DNA of 64,000 bases. Source: Hwanghaeella sp964350445. GTDB lineage: Bacteria; Pseudomonadota; Alphaproteobacteria; UBA8366; Aestuariispiraceae. Location: NCBI GenBank assembly GCA_964350445.1, contig CAYGKA010000013.1, forward strand, positions 25,473 through 89,472, read 5' to 3'. Positions 35,070 through 44,093 of the stretch are shown one piece after another (positions within the stretch are counted from its first letter, which is position 1; each line of letters starts with the position of its first letter). The position numbers and the translations under genes were made by a program. The notes under the pieces were generated by a model that saw nothing but the letters and a program-made list of their open reading frames with translations, made no database searches and was not told where the DNA came from.

Positions 35070-36272
35070 ATGTCCTTTCTCGCCGACCGCCTGAATTTGA
35101 TCAAACCGTCGCCGACCGTGGCGGTTAACACCAAGGCGAACGAGTTAAAGGCCGAAGGCCGCGATGTGATCGGCCTGGGGGCGGGCGAGCCGGATTTCGA
35201 CACGCCTGAACACATCAAGGAAGGCGCCTATGCGGCGATCCGTGAAGGGAAGACGAAATACGCCCCGCCGGCCGGCATTATCGAGCTGCGCAAGGCGATC
35301 TGCGACAAGCTGAAGCGGGACAATGGGCTGAGCTATACGCCGGACCAGATCCAGGTCGGCTGCGGCGGCAAACAGACTATCTATAATGCCCTAATGGCGA
35401 CGGTGAACCCGGGGGATGAAGTCATCATCCCGGCCCCTTATTGGGTGACCTATCCGGACCTGACGATGCTGTGCGAGGGCAAGCCCGTCATCATCAACTG
35501 CACCCAGGAAAACAATTTCAAGCTGAGCCCCGACCAGCTTCGCGCCGCGATTACGCCGAAGACGAAATGGCTGGTGCTGAACAGCCCGTCCAATCCGACG
35601 GGGTCCGGTTATTCCAGGGACGACCTTCGCGCGATCGCCGATGTTCTGCTGGAACACGAACACGTCTGGATCATGACCGACGACATGTACGAATTCCTCG
35701 TCTATGACGGGTTCGAATTCGCGACGATCGCCCAGGTCGAACCGAAGCTGTATCCGCGAACCTTGACGCTTAACGGGCTGTCGAAAGCCTATTGCATGAC
35801 CGGTTGGCGCGTCGGTTACGCCGCCGGCGACAAGGACCTGATCAAGGCGATGAACAAGCTGCAATCGCAGTCGACCACCTCGACCTCGACGATCAGCCAA
35901 TGGGCCAGCGTGACCGCCTTGAACGGCGACCACAGTTTCATCGAGGAGAATAACAAGGTCTTCGTTCAACGGCGCGACCTTGTCGTCTCCATGTTGAACC
36001 AGGCCGACGGGATCACCTGCCTGACACCGCAGGGCGCCTTCTATGTCTACCCTTCCATCAAAGGGCTGATCGGCAAAAAGACTCCCGACGGCAAGGTGAT
36101 CGAGACCGACGAGGACTTCGTTACCTACCTGCTGGAAACGGAAGGCGTTGCGGCCGTGCATGGCGAGGCGTTCGGCCTGTCGCCGCATTTCCGCATCTCC
36201 TACGCGACGGCGACGGAGTTGCTGGAAGAAGCCTGCATCCGCATTCAACGCGCCTGTTCGGCCCTGCGTTGA
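35070..36272 (+). CDS. aatA: Aspartate aminotransferase (class I, Ib type)
   Basis: The 400-residue PLP enzyme transfers amino groups between aspartate and 2-oxoglutarate. Hallmarks are G-L-G-A-G-E-P-D-F-D-T-P, Y-A-P-P-A-G, N-S-P-S-N-P-T-G, and the PLP lysine in L-S-K-A-Y-C-M-T-G-W-R-V-G-Y. Length and motifs fit AatA of alphaproteobacteria. The ATG follows GGGGGAA. Upstream 34814-35069 holds the promoter region and an imperfect inverted repeat (about 34912-34948). Confidence 0.93.
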   Translation: MSFLADRLNLIKPSPTVAVNTKANELKAEGRDVIGLGAGEPDFDTPEHIKEGAYAAIREGKTKYAPPAGIIELRKAICDKLKRDNGLSYTPDQIQVGCGGKQTIYNALMATVNPGDEVIIPAPYWVTYPDLTMLCEGKPVIINCTQENNFKLSPDQLRAAITPKTKWLVLNSPSNPTGSGYSRDDLRAIADVLLEHEHVWIMTDDMYEFLVYDGFEFATIAQVEPKLYPRTLTLNGLSKAYCMTGWRVGYAAGDKDLIKAMNKLQSQSTTSTSTISQWASVTALNGDHSFIEENNKVFVQRRDLVVSMLNQADGITCLTPQGAFYVYPSIKGLIGKKTPDGKVIETDEDFVTYLLETEGVAAVHGEAFGLSPHFRISYATATELLEEACIRIQRACSALR

Positions 36273-36341
36273 ACCGGGCGTTATTTGGGGCGCCGTTCGC
36301 GGCGATTTCGGGACAATTCGTTTACGAGTGAGACTGTGCAC

Positions 36342-37115
36342 ATGAACTGGAGCGCAAGCGCGAAGACCCTGGCCGATGCGCGGCTGAACGACATCCGGTT
36401 GGACGAACCGCCCCGTCCCGACCCGCAAAACTCCGATGAAGCCTATGCGCTTCAAGAAGCCGTTACGGAAGCATTGGGTTTCGAAATCATCGGCTGGAAA
36501 GTCGGTGCGACGAACCCGCTGGCACAGGCCGCCCTGGCCGCCAACGAACCATTTGTCGGACCGATCTTCAAGGAGCGGACTTTCGAAGGCGCGGCGGAAC
36601 TGAAAACCGCCGCGGACGCATTGCGTATTCCCGAGGCGGAATTCGCCCTGATGCTGAAATCGGACCTGCCGGCGCGCAGCGCCGCCTATGGCGCCGGTGA
36701 AGTCGCCGCCGCCGTCGGCGCCATTCACCCGGCGATCGAAGTCGTGAACAAGCGGCTCGCCGGAAATTTCGGCGATCACGTGAATCGCGTGATTGCGGAT
36801 GGCGGCGCGAACCATGCCTTCATTTACGGTCAGGGGACCGAGAAATTCGACCCGATCGAACTGGCGAGCCACGCGGTGAAGGTAACCGTGAACGGCATGG
36901 ACAAGGCGGCCGGCAGTGGTGGCAATGTCATGGGCAGCCCGCTCAACGTATTGGCGTGGCTGGCGAACCATATGAGCAAACGCGGCATCGGCTTGAAGGC
37001 CGGGCAGTGGGTCAGCACAGGCCTGACGACGGATGTTTTCCAAGTTCGGCGCGGCGATACCGTCGTGGCGGATTTCGGCTCTTTCGGATCGGTTTCCGTC
37101 ACGTTCCTGGAATAA
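36342..37115 (+). CDS. 2-keto-4-pentenoate hydratase-like (MhpD/FAH family)
   Basis: The 257-residue protein belongs to the 2-oxopent-4-enoate hydratase/2-oxohepta-diene-dioate hydratase group: G-W-K-V-G-A-T-N, P-E-A-E-F-A-L, and V-V-A-D-F-G-S-F-G-S-V at the end. The P-E-x-E metal-binding residues are present. No other genes of an aromatic meta-pathway are nearby, so its substrate is open. A strong terminator follows. Confidence 0.85.
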   Translation: MNWSASAKTLADARLNDIRLDEPPRPDPQNSDEAYALQEAVTEALGFEIIGWKVGATNPLAQAALAANEPFVGPIFKERTFEGAAELKTAADALRIPEAEFALMLKSDLPARSAAYGAGEVAAAVGAIHPAIEVVNKRLAGNFGDHVNRVIADGGANHAFIYGQGTEKFDPIELASHAVKVTVNGMDKAAGSGGNVMGSPLNVLAWLANHMSKRGIGLKAGQWVSTGLTTDVFQVRRGDTVVADFGSFGSVSVTFLE

Positions 37116-37154
37116 TAGTCGGCGCATAGTCATCTCAACCCATAGGGTTAGCGA

Positions 37155-37182
37155 ACAGGGCGGTTTACCGCCCTGTTTTTTT
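37155..37182 (+). terminator. Terminator after the hydratase gene
   Basis: ACAGGGCGGT (37155-37164) pairs perfectly with ACCGCCCTGT (37167-37176) and is followed by seven T. Confidence 0.95.
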
Positions 37183-37242
37183 GACAAAAATGAATCGATA
37201 TTCCTTGAAATTAACAATCCAATACATACATCTATATTATTA

Positions 37243-37259
37243 ATTGGAATAATTCTAAA
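37243..37259 (+). promoter_or_regulatory. Iron-control (Irr/ICE-type) box before dps
   Basis: ATTGGAA-TAA-TTCTAAA matches the alphaproteobacterial iron-control element TTTAGAA-N3-TTCTAAA in 12 of 14 defined positions; the right half is perfect. It lies in an AT-rich promoter stretch 67 bases before the dps start. Irr binds such sites under low iron to repress iron-storage genes; Irr itself is not in the window. Confidence 0.6.
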
Positions 37260-37326
37260 TTATTCAGCCGATCGAAAACCAGCCGATCGGCCGGTCAAGA
37301 TGAAGAAGCGCCGAAGGAGGTTGCAG

Positions 37327-37794
37327 ATGGAAATCAATATTGGAATCAATCAGGCGGATCGAAAGGAAATTGCCGACGGGTTGTCCCGCCTTCTGGCCGA
37401 CAGCTATACGGTTTACCTGAAGACCCACAATTTCCATTGGAACGTCACCGGTCCGATGTTCAATACCCTGCATACGATGTTCGAAGGGCAGTATACGGAG
37501 CTTGCCATGGCGGTCGACGAAATCGCGGAGCGGATCCGTGCCCTGGGCGAACCCGCGCCCGGGAGCTACGCCCAGTTCAGCGAATTGACCGTGATTTCCG
37601 AAGAAACCGGAAAACCTTCCGCCGAAGACATGATCCGCCAGTTGGTCGAGGGTCAGGAAGCGATTGCGCGCACAGCACGGTCCGTATTCCCCGCTGCCGA
37701 GAAGGCGGGCGACGAACCAACGGCCGACCTGTTGACCCAGCGCATCCAACTGCATGAGAAGAATGCCTGGATGCTGCGCAGCCTGCTGGCCTAG
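37327..37794 (+). CDS. dps: Dps ferritin-like DNA-protection protein
   Basis: The 155-residue protein forms a 12-subunit shell that oxidises and stores iron and protects DNA from peroxide. Ferroxidase ligands appear in H-N-F-H-W-N-V-T-G-P-M-F and D-E-I-A-E-R. The ATG at 37327 follows AAGGAGG with 6 bases spacing; the open frame upstream is AT-rich leader. It stands alone between two terminators, under a putative Irr box. Confidence 0.94.
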   Translation: MEINIGINQADRKEIADGLSRLLADSYTVYLKTHNFHWNVTGPMFNTLHTMFEGQYTELAMAVDEIAERIRALGEPAPGSYAQFSELTVISEETGKPSAEDMIRQLVEGQEAIARTARSVFPAAEKAGDEPTADLLTQRIQLHEKNAWMLRSLLA

Positions 37795-37835
37795 GCCGGT
37801 GGAACGGGCCGCATCGACGGCCCTATCACGACACT

Positions 37836-37871
37836 GCCCCGCCGGGTACCCCTCGGCGGGGCTTCATTTTT
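37836..37871 (+). terminator. Terminator after dps
   Basis: GCCCCGCCG (37836-37844) pairs with CGGCGGGGC (37854-37862), followed by TTCATTTTT. Confidence 0.88.
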
Positions 37872-38030
37872 ACCTATCAGGCGCCGTATCGCCGCACAAA
37901 CCGATGAAAAACGAGTGTCTCACGCCTCTGTGACTGGGCTGGACCGCAATGCCCCTCTAAGTTTTGTAGCAACGAACCCCAACGCATTGACGTTACAGCG
38001 TTGCGGATTGTGCACCGAGAGGAACATGAC

Positions 38031-39002
38031 ATGCTGATCAAGAAGCTTCGCGGATGGGACCTGCCCGAACAGATGGCCACACCGGAAGCAACCTTCCTGA
38101 ACCGGCGCCAATTGGCCAAAGGCCTGGCTGCCGGATCGATCCTGCTTGCCGGCGGATCGCTGTTCCCCTCCCGCGCCAGTGCTGCGTCGGATGCCGATCC
38201 AACCGCGGATCTTTATCCGGTTAAAACCAACAGCCGGTACCAGATCGACCGCATGCTGACGGAGCCGCGATACGCCCTCAGCTACAACAACTATTATGAA
38301 TTCGGCACTCACAAGGGCATCGCCCAACTGGCGCAACAGCTCGAAACACGCCCCTGGACAGTGTTGTTGGACGGTTTGGTGGAAAAGGAGCAGATGGTCG
38401 ATGTCGACACGCTGATCCGTGCCATGCCGTTGGAAGAACGCCTCTACCGCCACCGCTGCGTGGAGGCCTGGTCCATGACCGTCCCCTGGAGCGGGTTCCC
38501 CCTCGCCGCGCTGGTGGACTATGCCAAACCGCTTTCCGGCGCGAAGTACATCCGCATGGAAACGGTGCTGCAGGAAGAAACGATGCCGGGCCTGCGGTCC
38601 AGTTGGTATCCCTGGCCCTATGTCGAGGGCCTGACCATGGCGGAAGCGACAAATGAACTGGCATTCATCGCCACCGGCATGTACGGCGCCCCCATCTCCA
38701 AACAGAACGGCGCGCCGCTGCGTTTGGTGACACCGTGGAAATACGGGTTCAAGTCGATCAAGTCCCTCGTCCGGTTCACCTTCACGGACAAGCGCCCGGT
38801 CGGTTTCTGGGAAGAAATCCAGGGGTCGGAATACGGGTTCTGGGCCAACGTCAATCCGGAGGTCTCGCACCCGCGCTGGAGCCAGGCGCGTGAGAAGGTT
38901 CTTGGAACGGACGAAAGCGTACCGACACTGCTGTTCAACGGTTATGGCGAGTATGTCGCCGATCTCTACAAGGGGATGGAGGACGAACGCCTTTTCTTGT
39001 GA
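38031..39002 (+). CDS. msrP: Protein-methionine-sulfoxide reductase catalytic subunit MsrP
   Basis: The 323-residue periplasmic molybdoenzyme repairs oxidised methionines in envelope proteins. A twin-arginine signal (N-R-R-Q-L-A-K, Arg 25-26, then a hydrophobic stretch) leads a sulfite-oxidase-type fold with the molybdenum-binding cysteine C143 in Y-R-H-R-C-V-E-A-W. The ATG at 38031 has GAGGA upstream. The partner membrane haem protein MsrQ usually follows directly, but the next gene is unrelated. Cofactor synthesis genes lie at 19.5-22 kb. Confidence 0.95.
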   Translation: MLIKKLRGWDLPEQMATPEATFLNRRQLAKGLAAGSILLAGGSLFPSRASAASDADPTADLYPVKTNSRYQIDRMLTEPRYALSYNNYYEFGTHKGIAQLAQQLETRPWTVLLDGLVEKEQMVDVDTLIRAMPLEERLYRHRCVEAWSMTVPWSGFPLAALVDYAKPLSGAKYIRMETVLQEETMPGLRSSWYPWPYVEGLTMAEATNELAFIATGMYGAPISKQNGAPLRLVTPWKYGFKSIKSLVRFTFTDKRPVGFWEEIQGSEYGFWANVNPEVSHPRWSQAREKVLGTDESVPTLLFNGYGEYVADLYKGMEDERLFL

Positions 39003-39164
39003 TCCACGCTTTCCCAGCAGAGCCGAAAAGTCACAATAAAATCCTTGTATGGCCTGCACCCTGGCGGGCGCCCTAAGGTATTGCCTTTATATAAGTTCTT
39101 TCCCTCTCCCCACTCAAATTGCTAGAATCCTGAAGAAAATCGGCGCCATCGGGGAGAGCCGCCT

Positions 39165-41069
39165 TTGTCTTACAGTTACGACGTTCAGACCCGCCAAGGT
39201 AAAGACTGGCGCGCGGTTCAGAGTTTCCAGAGCCGGACCAGCGCCTTGGTGCGCGCGAACGCCTTGATTGACTCGAAGGAATCGAAGGCCGTCAGAGTCG
39301 TTCACATTCGCCGACGCCCGAACGACACGATCAAAGAAAAGACGATCTTCGAGCAAATCGTCCCCGAACAGAAGGAAAAGCCGCTCGCGGCGCAGTCCGT
39401 CGATGAGGCCGCCTATTGCGAAGAAGCAGGCGATGTTTACCGGCTGGACGCCCGCGTCACCATTTCGAAGGTGATGAGCAAGTATTTCGAACGCAAATTG
39501 ATCACAGCTTGCGAACTGGTTACCGACCCCGGCAATCTCATGCTGCTCGCAAGCGACAAGCCGCTGCTGAAACAGGCATTCACCTTCGCCGGTGTCGTCC
39601 AGGCGAAATCGCGCGGCGAAGACCAGCAGAAACGCATCGCTGAGCTCACCGATCTGTTCAAATCTGTTCTGAAACTGTCCGAAGCGGTCGCGGAAGGCCT
39701 GGAACCTTTTAACGAGATCCGAGACGCCGACGGGTTGGATGCGGCACTCGAAGCGGTGGAGACGCTTGAAGAGCCGAAACGCCGCGGCACGATGCTGGCC
39801 CTGATCGGCGATCGGTTGCGCGATGAAGGCGACCCCGCGTTGAAAGTGAGGATGGTCCTCGGCTTCCTCGATGGCCCGACACCGGCGACATCCGACTCAT
39901 CGCTGGAACTGATCGACAACGTCATCGCCGAAATGCTGAGCAGTACGGATACGCTGCGCGTGCTGCTTGGCCGGCGTACCGATCTGGGCGAAGCGCTTTC
40001 CACCGCGGCGTCCATCGCATCCGGAAAATGGCAGCCTGACAGAAGCGCGTCCACCGCGCTCACCAAACTAAGCGAAGCATTGAGCCAGCATCGTTTTCAA
40101 TTGTCTAAGCAAGCCCTCAACCGCTGGGTCGCAATGGGGTTGGATTCGACGACGTCACTCACCCGGGAGGGCCAGCCGGCCGAGAGGCAAACGTTTTCCC
40201 GCGTCCTCCACGGCATGCTCGGCAATGCCGGCGTCTACGGCGGTGCGGAAAGCGCGCGCTGCCTGACCCAAAGAGCGCGTGGCGCCTTGGCGTCCAATCC
40301 CGACGACCAAATGCTGGAACCCGCGATCGAACGGCTGGCGGACATGATCGAGGAACCTTCCGCCAGAATCGGTTACCTGCTCGACCTGTCGGCCAGTTCG
40401 ATCATCAACCAGGGCAACGCCGTCACGGTTTTGCGTAAGCTTGCCAAGACGCTGAACAGCATGCGCACCCTGAACGATTTCGTTCCCAGTGCGAAGGATG
40501 AGGAAGAAACCACGCTCGTCCGGAACATAGTTCTCGGCAAGATCGCCGCGTCGACATTGCCGGCGGAAGTCCTGCAAGGTCTGGAAGCGCGGATCAAATC
40601 CCTGAAACACGGGACGGCGAATTCAAGTCCGGCGGCGCCGGACGCTTCGGAGCCTTCCGCCCCAGCGGAGGCAGAATCCGGAACGGCCAGCCAGGAACCG
40701 GTGAAGCCCGCGGAACAAAAGCCGAAATCGAACCTTCGGGTCTTTGCGGCAGGGGACATCATCTACACCCCGAACGACGACGCCACCGAGGCCTATATCA
40801 TCCGGTCCGGCGCGGTGAAGATCGTGCAGCCAGGGGTGGCCGGTGAGGAACAGACGAGAACCCTGGGACCCTCAGAGGTTCTTGGCGAGATGTGCCTTGC
40901 AGGGGTGCCGACCCGCAAAGCCACGGCGATCGCCACCAAGGAAACCGAACTTGTCGTCGTGCCCAAATCGGCTTTCGCAAAACGCCTGAAGGGCATCTCG
41001 GAAAAAGATCGGATGATGGCGATCCTGTTGAACGCCGTCTTGAAGGAAATGCGCAGGATGAGCGAGTGA
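39165..41069 (+). CDS. Cyclic-nucleotide-binding-domain protein, first of a tandem pair
   Basis: The 634-residue protein ends in a cyclic-nucleotide-binding domain (about 515-634) with the phosphate-binding cassette G-E-M-C-L-x4-T-R-K-A-T; the arginine that holds the nucleotide phosphate is kept. A Pro/Glu/Ala-rich linker (about 478-512) precedes it. The first 470 residues are mostly helical and match no family I know. The small start region (1-65: V-R-V-V, T-I-F-E-Q) also opens the next gene. The start is TTG 39165 with GGGGAG 8 bases upstream; no ATG fits. No membrane segment or output enzyme is visible. Confidence 0.82.
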   Translation: MSYSYDVQTRQGKDWRAVQSFQSRTSALVRANALIDSKESKAVRVVHIRRRPNDTIKEKTIFEQIVPEQKEKPLAAQSVDEAAYCEEAGDVYRLDARVTISKVMSKYFERKLITACELVTDPGNLMLLASDKPLLKQAFTFAGVVQAKSRGEDQQKRIAELTDLFKSVLKLSEAVAEGLEPFNEIRDADGLDAALEAVETLEEPKRRGTMLALIGDRLRDEGDPALKVRMVLGFLDGPTPATSDSSLELIDNVIAEMLSSTDTLRVLLGRRTDLGEALSTAASIASGKWQPDRSASTALTKLSEALSQHRFQLSKQALNRWVAMGLDSTTSLTREGQPAERQTFSRVLHGMLGNAGVYGGAESARCLTQRARGALASNPDDQMLEPAIERLADMIEEPSARIGYLLDLSASSIINQGNAVTVLRKLAKTLNSMRTLNDFVPSAKDEEETTLVRNIVLGKIAASTLPAEVLQGLEARIKSLKHGTANSSPAAPDASEPSAPAEAESGTASQEPVKPAEQKPKSNLRVFAAGDIIYTPNDDATEAYIIRSGAVKIVQPGVAGEEQTRTLGPSEVLGEMCLAGVPTRKATAIATKETELVVVPKSAFAKRLKGISEKDRMMAILLNAVLKEMRRMSE

Positions 41070-41223
41070 ACCATGTTGTTGCCCGCCCCCGTCTCATAAT
41101 GCCGCTTTGCACGACAATGATGCATTCAGGCTCACACGATAATCGATACCGGCCCTTAAAGGGTTCCGTGCGCGCTTGGGCAACAGCCGTCGCATGCGCT
41201 GCGAAAGGAAATTTTGGCGCCCT

Positions 41224-43074
41224 ATGAGCACCAGCTTTGAAGTGCAGCTCGAGCAGGACGGACGCTGGCAAACCCGCGAAATCGCCGACGATCAGAAATT
41301 TGCGCTCACGCGGGCGAAGGCGTTGGCCGAGGAAGAAAAATGCGACGCCGTCCGCGTCGTCGAGTCGGTTCCAAACCCCGATGGAACGATCGCCGAACGG
41401 ACAATTTTCGAACAGAAGGTCAAAAAGAAGAAATCCACCCCGGTCACTGCGCAGCACGTCGACTATTCACCGTTATGCGACACGGTGGAGCAGGTATTCC
41501 GGCTGGAAGGTCGATTGACGGCCGCGCGCATCCTGCGTGGCTATCTCGACGAAGAAGGCCTGACGATTTCCGAACTGATCACGGATGCCGGGCAACTCAG
41601 CCTGCTTGCCAGGCACCAAACGATGCTGACGCAGGCGATCGGCGTTGCCTCTTCCGTCCAGTCGAAACTATACGACCTGCCCCAACGGTTACGGGCCGAC
41701 GCACTTTACGGGCTGTTCGAGCAGGTGAAGACCACGGCGGCCTCGCTTGTCGAGGGGCTTCCCACCTACAAGAAGGTCCTGATCGAGAAGGGTATCGACG
41801 GCTTGGTCGACGCAGTATCCGCCCTGCCGGAACCACAGCAGTATCCGATGACTGTCGCTGCTCTCGCCTCCCTGACACGGGAAGAAGGAGAACAGGGCCA
41901 AAAGCTGGAAAAAATCTTCGATCTGATCCCGGTCAAACAGCCTCTATCGGTGCCGGCACACGATCTGCTCGATGAATCATTTGCGGAAATATTGGATGGC
42001 GGGGACGGCGTTCGAGCGATTCTGGGGCACCAGCCGGACCTGGCATCAGCAGTGAAGGTCGTTTCGGGCCTGGTTTCCGGAAAAGGCAGTCCGGACGCAA
42101 AAGCACCCTCGCTGCAAGTTCGTCTCTATTCCTTATTCCGTATTCACAAATTTCCGGCCAGCCGTTCCTCATTGAACCGTTGGATCAGTCTGGCGCTGAA
42201 TTCACTTCAGCCGCTGACGCGGGAAGGGGGCGACAAGGAACGGTCCGCCTTGGTGGATGTGCTTTCGGCCATGTTGATGGATGACGGTCTGGCAGGGGGC
42301 CCGTCGACCAGCGCCGCCATCACGCAACGCGCGCGCAGCGTCTTGATTTCCGACCCGAGCAATCAACGGATCGAAGACGCCGTCGACGCCCTGCTGCAAC
42401 TCATCCCGTCGAAATCCACGAAGGTCGGCTATCTGGCCGACGTTTCAGCGACCAGCGAGGTTGGCGAGCGCAGCGCATCCGGCGTCCTGGAAAAGCTTGC
42501 CGGGATCATGCGGGAGATACGCTCGCTGGGGGATCTGGCCCCCCCTGGCGCGACGCGGCGGGAAGCCGAAGCGATTCAACAGCGCTTGATCAGCAAGATC
42601 GACGCGGCGCCGCTGCCGAGCGAGATCAAACAGGGGTTTTCAGCCAAGATCGAAACCCTCCGGCCCGGCGGCGGCGGCCGATCGATGGCGGCCTCACCGT
42701 TGTTGGCGCCGAAGCCCGGAGACAAGCGCCGGATGGTCAAAGCCGGGACCGTCATCTTCAAAGAAGGGACGCGGGGAGACGAAGCATTCATGATCCGCAG
42801 CGGAACCGTCGAAATCGTCGTCGATTTCGAAGGAAAGCAGATGACGATCGCCACCTTGGGACCCGGCGAGATTTTCGGCGAAATGGCCTTGATAGACGAA
42901 CTTCCAAGGGCTGCGGGCGCCGTTGCAGCGGAGGACTCCGAGTTGCTGATCGTCCGCAGTCCGCCGTTCCGACGCCGCTTGGACGCACTGAGTGAAAGCG
43001 ACCCCGTGCTGCGTTACCTGATCGACATCTATGTCAGTCGGTTGAGGACCGCAAATCGTCGAATCAAGAGTTGA
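41224..43074 (+). CDS. Cyclic-nucleotide-binding-domain protein, second of a tandem pair
   Basis: The 616-residue protein is a paralogue of the preceding one over its whole length: shared start (V-R-V-V, E-x-T-I-F-E-Q), shared V-F-R-L-E-x-R-L-T and E-L-I-T-D-A-G-x-L-x-L-L-A, and a C-terminal cyclic-nucleotide domain (about 497-616) with G-E-I-F-G-E-M-A-L-x4-P-R-A-A-G. This cassette is closer to the classical cAMP-binding form than that of the first gene. The proline-rich linker is replaced by a short Gly-rich one. The ATG at 41224 has only a weak GGAAA site upstream. The gap of 154 bases leaves room for its own promoter. Confidence 0.82.
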   Translation: MSTSFEVQLEQDGRWQTREIADDQKFALTRAKALAEEEKCDAVRVVESVPNPDGTIAERTIFEQKVKKKKSTPVTAQHVDYSPLCDTVEQVFRLEGRLTAARILRGYLDEEGLTISELITDAGQLSLLARHQTMLTQAIGVASSVQSKLYDLPQRLRADALYGLFEQVKTTAASLVEGLPTYKKVLIEKGIDGLVDAVSALPEPQQYPMTVAALASLTREEGEQGQKLEKIFDLIPVKQPLSVPAHDLLDESFAEILDGGDGVRAILGHQPDLASAVKVVSGLVSGKGSPDAKAPSLQVRLYSLFRIHKFPASRSSLNRWISLALNSLQPLTREGGDKERSALVDVLSAMLMDDGLAGGPSTSAAITQRARSVLISDPSNQRIEDAVDALLQLIPSKSTKVGYLADVSATSEVGERSASGVLEKLAGIMREIRSLGDLAPPGATRREAEAIQQRLISKIDAAPLPSEIKQGFSAKIETLRPGGGGRSMAASPLLAPKPGDKRRMVKAGTVIFKEGTRGDEAFMIRSGTVEIVVDFEGKQMTIATLGPGEIFGEMALIDELPRAAGAVAAEDSELLIVRSPPFRRRLDALSESDPVLRYLIDIYVSRLRTANRRIKS

Positions 43075-43128
43075 TCGGCTTTTCATGCGTCGCCTGTTCG
43101 CGACGGCGTAACAATGGCGGGGGACCCC

Positions 43129-43253
43129 AAAAAAAACCGCCGGTAGGACAAAGCCCTACCGGCAAGTTGAACAGGGAGGCTTCACGTCTGGGAGACGTAA
43201 ATTCCGAGGGCTGGTGTAAAACCAGCGTCGGAGGGTTGTTGCACTGCAACAAC
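43129..43253 (-). ncRNA. Candidate structured small RNA with terminator (minus strand)
   Basis: Four stems follow one another: GTTGTTGC/GCAACAAC (43235-43253), a composite stem TCCGA/TCGGA plus GCTGGT/ACCAGC (43203-43232), ACGTCT/AGACGT (43184-43198) and GCCGGTAGG/CCTACCGGC (43139-43163). On the minus strand the last is followed by GG and eight T (43136-43129), a textbook terminator. The minus transcript exposes CCTCC-type segments between stems, as in alphaproteobacterial trans-acting sRNAs. TGCACTGCA in the first stem matches TGCRNYGCA seen at the phasin promoter. It could instead be the 3' end of the TerB-gene transcript. Confidence 0.55.
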
Positions 43254-43407
43254 TGAAGCAAGTGTTATGTATGCCTGTGCTGACTCTATTTCCAGCATCG
43301 GAATTACAAAGCAGCCATGCATAAATCGCATGGCTTTAGACAAAAGCTCTACCAAAGTTTCATTTGCTTTTGTTCATAAAGTTATTCCAGGGAGATGCGC
43401 TCCCTAA

Positions 43408-43812
43408 TCAGCCGATTTGATACCGCGCCCGCGCCCCGCGTTCGATGGCTGCCGCGGTGAGGCGGTCGATTTCCAGGCGGTACCGCAGCATTTCCAATAT
43501 CCGCAGCTCTTCCTGTGCCGCATGCAGGTCCACGGCGGCCACTTCAACGGCCAGCGCATAGGCGGTTTCCCGCAAGGATTCAGGCAAAGCGGCCTGCACT
43601 TGGTCCAGCACAGCGTCCAAACCATCCTCGCCCGACAGCATCTCGGCGCATTGGATAGCGATCTTCGGCAATGTTTCTTCGTCAAAGCCCCGGAAAGCCG
43701 GTAGATGACGCACGACGTCTCCAATGGTCTGCAACTCGGCGTCCGTCATCTCCTGGTCGGCTGCCGAGGTGATAACCATGGTGTAGATCAAGGCGGCGTG
43801 CTTGTTGATCAT
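43408..43812 (-). CDS. TerB-like protein
   Basis: The 134-residue all-helical acidic protein resembles the tellurite-resistance TerB domain: an N-terminal A-L-I-Y-T-M-V-I-T-S-A-A-D-Q-E-M-T-D-A-E, and a second half with V-D-L-H-A-A-Q-E-E-L-R-I-L. The two acidic patches are the TerB metal-binding type. It stands alone with no other ter genes, so tellurite resistance should not be assumed. The intergenic stretch to the next gene (43813-44093) shows nothing else. Confidence 0.8.
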   Translation of the reverse strand: MINKHAALIYTMVITSAADQEMTDAELQTIGDVVRHLPAFRGFDEETLPKIAIQCAEMLSGEDGLDAVLDQVQAALPESLRETAYALAVEVAAVDLHAAQEELRILEMLRYRLEIDRLTAAAIERGARARYQIG

Positions 43813-44093
43813 TCGCTTCTTTCCCTCTTAAGGATAGTGAACTGGGTGAAAGGCAAAGGATCGGCACGGCCCATCCGCCACCAGACCCGATTTTCCGAAC
43901 GTCTTGCGACCACCTTGGTATGGTCACGGACCACCCGGACGTCAAGGGAGACGGCCAATCAAGCAAGGCACGTGCGTCAATTGCGCCAAGTAACCGATGC
44001 CTGTCATGCACGATCACCGCAAACGCCGCGTTCTTGCACCGCCTGCCAAATAATCGGCTCGACTAACCCTGGAACACCAAGTAAGGCATCTGC

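Noticed and set aside
35391..37217. 608-codon open frame on the minus strand
   Set aside because: It lies antisense to the aminotransferase and hydratase genes, which have clear family motifs. Long antisense frames are common in high-GC DNA and its sequence matches no family.
43408..43812. Tellurite resistance gene cluster
   Set aside because: Only a lone TerB-like domain is present; no terC, terD or terZ genes are nearby.
43813..44093. Small gene between the TerB-like gene and the transporter
   Set aside because: Short open frames exist on both strands, but none has a ribosome-binding site or a recognisable sequence.
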